From Thermosaccharophagus gerlachensis (GTDB lineage: Bacteria; Armatimonadota; Fervidibacteria; Fervidibacterales; Thermosaccharophagaceae), in NCBI GenBank assembly GCA_041538025.1, contig JBGOEV010000008.1, forward strand, positions 1 to 64,000: DNA of 64,000 bases, in the 5' to 3' direction. Shown here one piece after another: positions 36,463 to 43,328 of this stretch. Below the pieces are notes generated by a model. It was not told the origin of the DNA. It did not search any database and saw only the letters and a program-made list of their open reading frames with translations. Positions within the stretch are counted from its first letter, which is position 1, and each line of letters opens with the position of its first letter. Made by a program: the position numbers and the translations under genes.

Positions 36463-37233
36463 ATGTCATCTTGTAGCAAAGACAAATCGCACGATGTTGC
36501 TATACGAGTCAAAGGGTTGCGCAAAGTCTTCGTAAGCTATTTTGATCGTCCAGCAACGTTCAAAGAGATGGTGGTGCGTTTTGGGAGAATTCGTCCAGCG
36601 GAGGTTGTAGCATTAAACAATGTCTCCTTTGAAATAAGCAAAGGTGAAAGCGTGGCTATAATCGGTCCGAACGGGAGTGGTAAAACAACATTGCTTGCAA
36701 CAATAGCTGGCATATACAAACCTACAAGTGGTGTATGTGAAGTCTTCGGGAAAGCCGTTGCGATGCTCGGTGTGGCTGGTGGCTTTCATCCAGAGCTAAC
36801 AGTGTATGAGAACTTGCTCTTCGTAGGCATCTCAATGGGTATGAGCATAGCTGAAGTAAACCAGAAGCTTAACAGCATAATTGAGTTTGCCCAAATTGAG
36901 GGTATGCTTAATGCGCCTGTGAGAACACTTTCCACAGGGATGTGCATACGGCTTGGCTTTTCTCTCGGCATACACGCTTCGCCTCAGATACTCCTCTTGG
37001 ATGAGCAGTTGCAAGCTACAGATGAGCATTTCCAAAGCAAAGCCTTGAAGAAGTTGCACGAGATGCACGAGATGGGAGTTACAATCCTCTTTGTGACGCA
37101 CTACATGCCATGGGTTAGAAGCCTCGCATCAAGGGCTATATGGCTTGAGCATGGGGAAGTGCGCATGGACGGTCCACCAAACGATGTTGTGGATGCATAC
37201 ATCAAAGCTTCGCATTCACTCAAGGGCGCATAA
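36463..37233 (+). CDS. Polysaccharide-export ABC transporter ATP-binding protein (Wzt/TagH-like)
   Basis: An ABC ATPase of about 256 residues. It has Walker A IIGPNGSGKTTLL, the Q-loop replaced by the short VAMLGVAGGFHPELTVYENL typical of O-antigen and teichoic-acid exporters, signature LSTGMCIRLGFSLGI, Walker B ILLLDEQL, and the switch His in FVTHY. The sequence just before the core (DVAIRVKGLRKVFVSYFDRPATFKE) is also Wzt/TagH-like. The carbohydrate-binding tail of Wzt is absent. I choose ATG 36463 after AGGCGGTGAG; ATG 36430 is an alternative. Its membrane partner (Wzm/TagG) is not adjacent; the genes beyond it are broken fragments, then tRNAs. Confidence 0.87.
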   Translation: MSSCSKDKSHDVAIRVKGLRKVFVSYFDRPATFKEMVVRFGRIRPAEVVALNNVSFEISKGESVAIIGPNGSGKTTLLATIAGIYKPTSGVCEVFGKAVAMLGVAGGFHPELTVYENLLFVGISMGMSIAEVNQKLNSIIEFAQIEGMLNAPVRTLSTGMCIRLGFSLGIHASPQILLLDEQLQATDEHFQSKALKKLHEMHEMGVTILFVTHYMPWVRSLASRAIWLEHGEVRMDGPPNDVVDAYIKASHSLKGA

Positions 37234-37246
37234 AAGTGTGCGACAA

Positions 37247-37330
37247 ATGGACAGCGTAACGAAACGATGCGCATCGGGAGCTCTTGAAGCACTTGGCATC
37301 GCTCACTTCATTTCAGAGGACACAGCATGA
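37247..37330 (+). pseudogene. Possible gene fragment (27 codons) after the ABC ATPase
   Basis: A short frame MDSVTKRCASGALEALGIAHFISEDTA begins 13 bases after the ATPase stop. It ends in an ATGA overlap with the glycosyltransferase remnant. It has protein-like composition but no recognisable family and no good ribosome site. It could be the remnant of an interrupted gene or simply chance. Confidence 0.3.
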
Positions 37331-37371
37331 ACGAGAACAAGCCAACTGTGTCGGTCATCGTTACGACATAG
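37327..37371 (+). pseudogene. Truncated family 2 glycosyltransferase start
   Basis: The frame reads MNENKPTVSVIVTT and then a TAG stop at 37369. This is the beginning of a GT2 domain, which normally continues ...VSVI(V/I)TTYNR. No GT2 sequence follows in any frame before tRNA-Ser at 37415. It appears to be a gene cut off a few codons in, next to tandem tRNA genes. Confidence 0.5.
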
Positions 37372-37414
37372 GAATGCTTCTTAGGATGCTTCACATCTGA
37401 TGGTTCATCTCATG

Positions 37415-37507
37415 CGGAGTGGGCGGGATTCGAACCCGCGAGGGACGGTATTCTCCGCCCCTACGGCTTTTCCAGAGCCGCCCCTTCGTCCACTCGGGCA
37501 CCACTCC
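37415..37507 (-). tRNA. tRNA-Ser (anticodon GGA)
   Basis: A 93-base gene on the minus strand with long variable arm, as expected for serine. Acceptor GGAGTGG pairs with CCACTCC, the anticodon stem CGGCT/AGCCG carries loop CTGGAAA (GGA), the variable stem-loop is GGGGCGGAGAATACCGTCCCT and the T arm is GCGGG-TTCGAAT-CCCGC. The discriminator is G and CCA is not encoded. Confidence 0.96.
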
Positions 37508-37518
37508 ATTTTCATGAG

Positions 37519-37613
37519 CGGAGAGGGGGGGATTTGAACCCCCGAGGGATGGTTTTTGCCACCCCTACGCGATTTCGAGTCGCGCCCCTTCAACCAGGCT
37601 CGGGCACCTCTCC
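37519..37613 (-). tRNA. tRNA-Ser (anticodon CGA)
   Basis: A 95-base minus-strand gene 11 bases upstream of the other serine tRNA. Acceptor GGAGAGG pairs with CCTCTCC, anticodon stem CGCGA/TCGCG carries loop CTCGAAA (CGA), and a long variable arm and T arm CGGGGG-TTCAAAT-CCCCC follow. The discriminator is G. The two genes are probably one transcript. Confidence 0.96.
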
Positions 37614-37658
37614 AATTAACCAAGTTTAACGCAACCAGACAGGACGAGAAGCCCGTTT

Positions 37659-38480
37659 CTAAGCTTCAACGATTGCCTTCATCTTTTCAAGCCCGATCCG
37701 CGCAACCTCCATTGGGTCCTTCTCCCAGAGCGCCCTGTTGAACAGCTCAAGCGATATTGCACCACTGTAGCCTCGCTTCATAACCTCTTCAACAGTCTGC
37801 CGAAGTGGCAATATGCCGTCACCAGGGTAGATTCTATCGGCATCGGTGAGTTTTTCCCTCGGTATCTCTGCTGGCACATCATTGAAGTGGAATATGGCAA
37901 TAAACTGACCAGTCAGATCTGGCACATCCTCAAGCGATGAACCACCTCTGTAAAGGTGAAATGTGTCAAGCACAATTGAGCCATCACTTGCTTTTGAGAG
38001 CTTCACTATATCCCATGCTTGCCCAACTTTACTTACGACCTCAGAAAAGCCAAGGAACTCAACAGCAGGCAGAACACCTATACCCCTGCCAAGCTCAAGC
38101 AACTGGAGGTATCTCTCAGCAGCAGCCGAAGGATCAAACGGAACTTCACTACGAACAGGCGGTGTTGCAACGATGTGCTTTGCACCAACTTCTGCTGCCT
38201 GCTCCATGCGCCTTTTGGCTTCATCAATTGCTTTTCTGTATTCGTCGCCCGATGTTGTCATCCAGTTGTGGATGGCTATGACGCTTGGAACACTCAAGTT
38301 ATAATCAGACAACGCCTTAGCTATATCGCTCATCTTTCCACCAGAGCGGATGTATTCATCCATCTCGTCGTTCCAGAGCTCAATAGCGTCGTAACCGCAT
38401 TCTCCAGCTATGCGTATCTTATCAAGCAACTTTGCTTGGCGTATCGTGCTTGTGTTGAGACAGTATGCCAAACGCTGCAT
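37659..38480 (-). CDS. Sugar phosphate isomerase/epimerase (xylose-isomerase-like TIM barrel)
   Basis: A 273-residue AP-endonuclease-2/xylose isomerase-like TIM barrel. Landmarks are QRLAYCLNTSTIR at the start, GYDAIELWNDEMDEY, GAKHIVATPP, LPAVEFLGFSEVVSKVGQAWDIVKL, IVLDTFHLYRGGS (metal-binding His), FIAIFHFNDVPAE and the last metal-site Glu in AISLELFN. Such enzymes interconvert ketoses and epimers or act in inositol catabolism; the substrate is unknown. ATG 38480 is chosen behind AAGGAGGTGAGATC. It is 16 bases downstream of trmH and near a Gfo/Idh/MocA gene, a frequent pairing in polyol catabolism. Confidence 0.88.
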   Translation of the reverse strand: MQRLAYCLNTSTIRQAKLLDKIRIAGECGYDAIELWNDEMDEYIRSGGKMSDIAKALSDYNLSVPSVIAIHNWMTTSGDEYRKAIDEAKRRMEQAAEVGAKHIVATPPVRSEVPFDPSAAAERYLQLLELGRGIGVLPAVEFLGFSEVVSKVGQAWDIVKLSKASDGSIVLDTFHLYRGGSSLEDVPDLTGQFIAIFHFNDVPAEIPREKLTDADRIYPGDGILPLRQTVEEVMKRGYSGAISLELFNRALWEKDPMEVARIGLEKMKAIVEA

Positions 38481-38496
38481 TACCGATCTCACCTCC

Positions 38497-39108
38497 TTAC
38501 TTGGAACGAGATTCACGCTCCAGCCACTCACTTAACAGTTGCCTCTGCTCAGCTTCATCCAGCCTCGGCTTGTCATACATCCCAACGCTTCTTCGCTGTT
38601 TAAGCGCTTCATACAAGATGACAGCGACCGAGGCAGATACATTGAGGCTTTGCGAGAAACCCATCTGCGGTATAACTATGCGCTCGTCAGCAAAGCGCAA
38701 AGCTGTTTCCGAGACACCATGCTGTTCATTCCCAAAAACGATTGCTACAGGACGCGTGTAATCAACCTCAGTGAAATCCTTTGCAGTCACATCAATGTGC
38801 GTGCAATAGATCAAATAACCAAGCGACTTAAGTTCACACAGACATTCCTCAGTTGATGTGTGGATTATCATCGTGATCCATTGCTGTGCACCTTTGCTTA
38901 TGCTTGGGTCAAGCACAAGCGGTTTCAAACCGGTGTAAATCACATGCACATACTGCACACCTACGCTATCACAAGTTCGCATTATCGCCGATATGTTGCG
39001 CGGGTTACGAATCTCTTCGAGCACCACCCTCAAGTCCGTTTGGCGCTTCTTCAGCACCTCTACCATCTTGCGCATTCTTTCCTCGGTGACCCGTTGACAC
39101 ATGCTCAC
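38497..39108 (-). CDS. trmH: tRNA (guanosine-2'-O)-methyltransferase TrmH-like
   Basis: A SPOUT enzyme of 203 residues that matches TrmH more closely than the one at 23469. It has an N-terminal RQTDLRVVLEEIRNPRNISAIMRTCDSVGVQYVHVI, middle FGNEQHGVSETALRFAD and the knot motif IPQMGFSQSLNVSASVAVILYEALKQR, followed by the TrmH-type C-terminal helix. Predicted to methylate G18 in the tRNA D-loop. The start is GTG 39108 or ATG 39102 after GGAGTGG. Confidence 0.9.
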   Translation of the reverse strand: MSMCQRVTEERMRKMVEVLKKRQTDLRVVLEEIRNPRNISAIMRTCDSVGVQYVHVIYTGLKPLVLDPSISKGAQQWITMIIHTSTEECLCELKSLGYLIYCTHIDVTAKDFTEVDYTRPVAIVFGNEQHGVSETALRFADERIVIPQMGFSQSLNVSASVAVILYEALKQRRSVGMYDKPRLDEAEQRQLLSEWLERESRSK

Positions 39109-39136
39109 ACCACTCCAGATGTGGCTTCAAGAAACT

Positions 39137-40165
39137 CTACCGTTCAACTAATGGAATGGCTACTGGCTTCTTGGTTTCAATTGACATATAGGCAGCCTCA
39201 GCAAGCTCAACAGCAGCCATGCCATCGTAACCAGTTATCTCTGGTTCCCTTCCTTCCCTTATTGCGCTTATGAATTCGTTTAACTCCTGCCAGACTGGCG
39301 AATGAGGGAATCGCTCCGAAAGCTCGTCCATGCTTATGCTCCTTTCCTCACCGTCTGCAGTTCTCACCACCATCTTAGCTCCTTCGCCCCAAAATGATGG
39401 GAGCAGTATTGAACCTTTGGTGCAATCAACACGACATCCATAACCGCCAATCGCCGAGACTTGGCTTGAATGTAATAAACCGATAGCACCACTTCGGTAG
39501 CTCAATGATACGAAAGCGCAATCTGGGTAGTCCCAATCACTGTGCACATAGTTTCCGCCATGTGCAAAGACACACTCAACTTCACCGCCCACCCACCGCA
39601 TGAAATCCAACTCGTGCGTGTTTATCTCCATTAAGGCACCACCAGACTGTGCCCTTGACTTGCGCCAAGGAACATCCCAAACACCACTAAAGCCTCCTCC
39701 AACCCTGTAAACGAAAAGCGAGATAAGTTCCCCGAGCCTCCCAGAAGCTACATTTTCTTTGACAGCCCTATGGAGAGGATAATATCTACACACTTGACCT
39801 ATCATGAGCTTAACACCGTTGCGCTCGCAAGCTCTAATCATCTCAAGGCAATCGGAGGTGGTCGGAGCCATCGGCTTTTCACAAAAGATGTGTTTCTTAG
39901 CCTCTGCAGCTGTGATAGTTAATTCCTTGTGAGTGAATGGTGGTGTAGCTATAACAACTGCATCAATTTCAGGATGCGTCACAAAAGCTATCGGGTCCGA
40001 GTATGCTGGCACACCATAGCTGTTTGCAAGCTCCATTGCCCTCTCCTGTGACACATCACAGAAGCCCACAATCTTTGCCCCCTCAACTTTTGCAAGCTCA
40101 GATGCAAGCGAACGCCCCATCGCTCCACACCCAACTATGCCAACCTTGATCATATTGCTTTTCAC
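39137..40165 (-). CDS. Gfo/Idh/MocA-family oxidoreductase, cytosolic
   Basis: A 342-residue NAD(P)-dependent oxidoreductase with no export signal: GIVGCGAMGRSLASELAKVEGAKIVGFCDV at the start, IATPPFTHKELTITAAEAKKHIFCEKPMA carrying the conserved EKP, and the active-site region GGALMEINTHELDFMRWVGG. It is closest in plan to inositol 2-dehydrogenase and glucose-fructose oxidoreductase relatives. Upstream AGGAGGTG supports the start. With the epimerase at 37659 it could form a sugar or inositol catabolic pair, with trmH between them. Confidence 0.9.
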   Translation of the reverse strand: MKSNMIKVGIVGCGAMGRSLASELAKVEGAKIVGFCDVSQERAMELANSYGVPAYSDPIAFVTHPEIDAVVIATPPFTHKELTITAAEAKKHIFCEKPMAPTTSDCLEMIRACERNGVKLMIGQVCRYYPLHRAVKENVASGRLGELISLFVYRVGGGFSGVWDVPWRKSRAQSGGALMEINTHELDFMRWVGGEVECVFAHGGNYVHSDWDYPDCAFVSLSYRSGAIGLLHSSQVSAIGGYGCRVDCTKGSILLPSFWGEGAKMVVRTADGEERSISMDELSERFPHSPVWQELNEFISAIREGREPEITGYDGMAAVELAEAAYMSIETKKPVAIPLVER

Positions 40166-40336
40166 CTCCTAAGCGAGTAACCTGCTTGCAATATTGTCGC
40201 ATAGAACAATTATAGCGGGTAAGGACCGCGAGCAGGAATGCCTTAACAAAATGAGGGCATAAACATGAACAAGCTTTCCATCTTGTATCGTCATTTGCTG
40301 TAACTTTTACTTCGGCTTTTATCAATGCTTGCCATC

Positions 40337-40837
40337 CTATGGTGCACTCGCAACCTGTTGAACGGCTGCTTTAAGAGTTTCAAGACGAGGACAGCCGACA
40401 AAACCGATGTGGACAAATCCTTTTTTATCAACCAGCAAAACCGTCGGCACTTTAGTGACCTTGTAGCGTTTCCTGACTCGGCTTCCTCTGTCCAGCAGGA
40501 TAGGGAAAGAGCCATTAGTTCTTCGCTTCATTCTTTGCCCAATCTCTTTCCAAGTTGGATCAACTGTGACGCACAAAATTTGCACCAATGAGGGTGGAAT
40601 GCTTCCTCTCAAATCGTTTAGGGTCTTCACTGCTCCCTTCCAAGTATCGCACCAGAATGCCCAAAACACTAAAACGACGACCTTGCCGCGAAACTGAGAT
40701 AGGCGAACTACCTTGCCACTCAAATCAGGCAATGCAAAGTCAGGTGCTTGTTTCCCAATTAAATCTTCAACCGCAAATGAACTCTTTAAAAGAGTGAGCA
40801 ACAAAAACCAAGCAATGCAAAAACTTGTCACCCTCAT
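40337..40837 (-). CDS. Secreted thioredoxin-like (TlpA/AhpC-type) protein with atypical active site
   Basis: A 166-residue protein. Residues 1-22 (MRVTSFCIAWFLLLTLLKSSFA) are a signal peptide. The mature domain follows the TlpA/redoxin plan: GKQAPDFALPDLSGKVVRLSQFRGKVVVLVFWAFWC, then VTVDPTWKEIGQRMKR, the cis-Pro loop VTKVPTVLLVDKKG and HIGFVG. The active-site stretch is FWCDTWKG rather than WCGPCR, so the second cysteine is replaced by Trp and classical dithiol exchange is impossible; a one-cysteine chemistry or loss of redox function is inferred. A decayed copy of its middle segment lies at 41090-41162. Confidence 0.82.
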   Translation of the reverse strand: MRVTSFCIAWFLLLTLLKSSFAVEDLIGKQAPDFALPDLSGKVVRLSQFRGKVVVLVFWAFWCDTWKGAVKTLNDLRGSIPPSLVQILCVTVDPTWKEIGQRMKRRTNGSFPILLDRGSRVRKRYKVTKVPTVLLVDKKGFVHIGFVGCPRLETLKAAVQQVASAP

Positions 40838-40839
40838 CG

Positions 40840-40977
40840 CTACTCACTTATGTCCTGCACTCGTTCAATCAACTCAGCAGGAGCCTCGCCTTCCAAAAAT
40901 TCGCCCGCCTTCAGCGCCAGCAAAGAAGCAGGTTCAGGGAAAAGAGTTTTGAGAGTCTCACGTTCCGCTTGGCTCAC
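40840..40977 (-). CDS. Small protein or 3' remnant (45 codons) upstream of the redoxin gene
   Basis: The frame from GTG 40977 to TAG 40840 reads VSQAERETLKTLFPEPASLL, then ALKAGEFLEGEAPAELIERV, then QDISE, ending two bases before the redoxin start. It has a protein-like helical composition with coding-like third positions. The ribosome site is poor. The frame continues upstream past a TGA as WQSEQAWEE, so it may be the tail of a decayed gene whose TGG became TGA. No family was recognised. Confidence 0.45.
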   Translation of the reverse strand: MSQAERETLKTLFPEPASLLALKAGEFLEGEAPAELIERVQDISE

Positions 40978-41089
40978 TTCGTTTCATTCTTCCCATGCTT
41001 GCTCACTTTGCCAAAAAACGCTCCCAGAACTGCTGTTGCACCTTTTCGGTATCCATAGCGCTCCTGCTTCGCCTTTATGCAGCATAATA

Positions 41090-41162
41090 GTTGACACTTT
41101 AGTAACCTCACAGCGTTTTTCAATTTAGGTCTCCATCCAATGGGATAGGGAAAGAGCCATCG
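41090..41162 (-). pseudogene. Decayed paralogue of the redoxin gene (internal fragment)
   Basis: Read on the minus strand, DGSFPIPLDGD followed after a frameshift by sequence matching KRYKVTKVPT is clearly related at the DNA level to 40441-40517 of the intact redoxin. Shared blocks are GGCTCTTTCCCTATCC, AACGCT and TTACTAAAGTG-like. It carries stop codons and no start. Together with the small frame at 40840-40977, the whole 40838-41172 stretch looks like a degraded duplication and holds no other convincing gene. Confidence 0.6.
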
Positions 41163-41172
41163 GCTCTTTAAA

Positions 41173-43044
41173 TCAGAAAACCATGTTGTGAATTGACTCA
41201 GCCTCTTTGAGGAAGGCGCTGAATGTCCAAGTCAAATAAAGAAATCGTTGTCGGGCAACTGGATCGTCAGCTAACTCAACCAATGCCTTGTCATGCAATG
41301 CCTTTAGTTGGGCAACAACCCTTGGAGACCAGATTTCGCGGAACAATTCTGCAGGTATGCGCCCTGCATCCCCCAAGTGGCGGCGAAGCCTCCATTCACC
41401 AGCTTCCCAAAGGTTGCACTCCAACTGAATAAACTCACGCACGGTATCACTTGCTTTGCCAAAGAGCCTCCGGCACATCTCATCCAGCACTGCATCCACA
41501 TCCAAATCAGGGTTCCATAGCACTTTCATCCAAACATAAAGTGTTGGAGCTGTCGTAGTCCAGTCGCTCGCAATGCCACCATTGATGAATGTTCCAGCAA
41601 TGATGTCCTTAACAGCTTGATACCAGTCGCGCACGATGTGTGGATATTGGAATGGGGCATATGTCCAGCCACTACCTCGGTCGGAATAATCCCAAGTGGT
41701 GATAGGTAGCGTGCACTTTGATCTCCAAGCACGCAGGTTCTCAATAGCAGCCTTCCATGCACGAGGCATAGTTCTCAGAGCCATTGGGTAGCCAGTCATG
41801 CAAACTTGGACTACAAGGTTGTCAGGGAAGTCAATCTCCTTTGGGCACTCTTGGTAGTTCCAATAGGGAAGGTAAATCACCTTTTTATCAGGCCAACGAT
41901 GTTTTACAGCCTCGCACATGCGCTTAACAAACAAACCCACAAGCAATGATGCACCACCTTTTGCTATCGTTTCTCGGCAGGCAGAACAATGACAGCTCAC
42001 TGGATAATCAGCAGGAGAAACAGTCACGCATGTGGAAGTGACCCAAGAAGCTACCCTCTCATCGCCACCTTTGTCCCAAACTCGTTCGCAACCTTCAAGA
42101 AGAAACTCCAGTGTCTTTGGCGAACTGTAACACAACATGCTCCAATTTCGGCTACCATCCTCTTTGAGTGCAAACATTTCCTTGTGTTCCTCAAGCCACT
42201 TCTCACCGCGTGTCCAGAGGCGCTGAGGCTCGTGAACCTTGATCTTGTAAGGCCAACTGCACCCAGCGCGCACAAGTGGCAAATAACTCGCCATCGGAAT
42301 CTCTTTAACATCTTCAGGGATTGCGCCTGAAGGAAAGGGAAGTGGTTCCTTGTCAAACCAGCGTGCCTTTGTTGGGAGCTTCCATCCATACGAAGGGTGA
42401 AACTCCCGTTGGCGAAAGACAGGTTGATCGCTGTAATGCACTGGTGGAATGGTGAGCGATGAAGACCGAATAATGCTTCGTCCACCAACCTCAGCAGGCC
42501 AATACCATCGCACGCCAACAAACCTCTCCAAGAAATCAGCAACAGCCCACGCTGTCCCCTCATTGCTCCAATGTGCCCATGGCGAACTCCCGGAAGGCAA
42601 TGCCTGTTTACTGCCCACAAGGTAAACCCGGTTCTTGGCTGTCTTAACCACAAAACCTTCAACCGGGATCTCCTTAGCATCAATGCCAGCCTCGCGTGTC
42701 TCCTCACACTCACCAATTACGATGGCGGGTTGGTCAGCAGGTGGAAGCTCACTGACCACCTTAAGTTTCGCACCGGTGCTCAATTGAATGACATCTATTA
42801 GCTCATCAATCAACCGCTTAAGCGTCGCGCTTGGATTTTGCTCAGCTACATAGACTACTGCTTTTGCCTGCCCGTTGCGCACTATCTCAACTGGTGGATG
42901 TGCAGGCGCGTTCTTCCATGTCACGGGTGGTAAGTCAGGTGGTTTCAGGTCAAGAGCTTGCACTTGTGTGTAGACTACCATCAAAGAGGCTACCCATAGG
43001 GACACGAATACAATCCTTTGGATCTGCCAACGAGCTTTTAACAT
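41173..43044 (-). CDS. Secreted DUF4838 (glycoside-hydrolase-like) protein
   Basis: A protein of about 623 residues after a signal peptide (MLKARWQIQRIVFVSLWVASLMVVYTQVQA), which is why I place the start at ATG 43044 though the frame opens at 43203 and no strong ribosome site is seen. An N-terminal alpha-glucuronidase-like domain (NPSATLKRLIDELIDVIQLSTGAKL ... GTAWAVADFLERFVGVRWYWPAEVGG) is followed by the DUF4838 domain with SCHCSACRETI, KVIYLPYWNYQECP and TLPITTWDYSDRGSG. DUF4838 proteins are predicted TIM-barrel glycosidases of unknown substrate. It follows the alpha-2-macroglobulin gene on the same strand after 284 bases. Confidence 0.85.
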   Translation of the reverse strand: MLKARWQIQRIVFVSLWVASLMVVYTQVQALDLKPPDLPPVTWKNAPAHPPVEIVRNGQAKAVVYVAEQNPSATLKRLIDELIDVIQLSTGAKLKVVSELPPADQPAIVIGECEETREAGIDAKEIPVEGFVVKTAKNRVYLVGSKQALPSGSSPWAHWSNEGTAWAVADFLERFVGVRWYWPAEVGGRSIIRSSSLTIPPVHYSDQPVFRQREFHPSYGWKLPTKARWFDKEPLPFPSGAIPEDVKEIPMASYLPLVRAGCSWPYKIKVHEPQRLWTRGEKWLEEHKEMFALKEDGSRNWSMLCYSSPKTLEFLLEGCERVWDKGGDERVASWVTSTCVTVSPADYPVSCHCSACRETIAKGGASLLVGLFVKRMCEAVKHRWPDKKVIYLPYWNYQECPKEIDFPDNLVVQVCMTGYPMALRTMPRAWKAAIENLRAWRSKCTLPITTWDYSDRGSGWTYAPFQYPHIVRDWYQAVKDIIAGTFINGGIASDWTTTAPTLYVWMKVLWNPDLDVDAVLDEMCRRLFGKASDTVREFIQLECNLWEAGEWRLRRHLGDAGRIPAELFREIWSPRVVAQLKALHDKALVELADDPVARQRFLYLTWTFSAFLKEAESIHNMVF

Positions 43045-43328
43045 CCAAGTTGCGACAACATATTTTGCTCCCTTGCCACCTCCACCAAATTCGGGGAACT
43101 GAAGCAGATAAAAGCATGCAACCATACTACACCACCTCATAGCTTTGTTTTGGGAGTTACACAGTTGACTGCCAATTCCCTCCTTCATCAGACTATGGCA
43201 CAAAATCCCACTTCAAGTATAATTGAACACACTCCCAATCCAGAGAAAATTGCAACGAGCTATATGTGCTAACTGGAGTGTTTCAATAACCTCAAACTGC
43301 TTTTTAGATTCTTTAGCAAACCCTGCCC

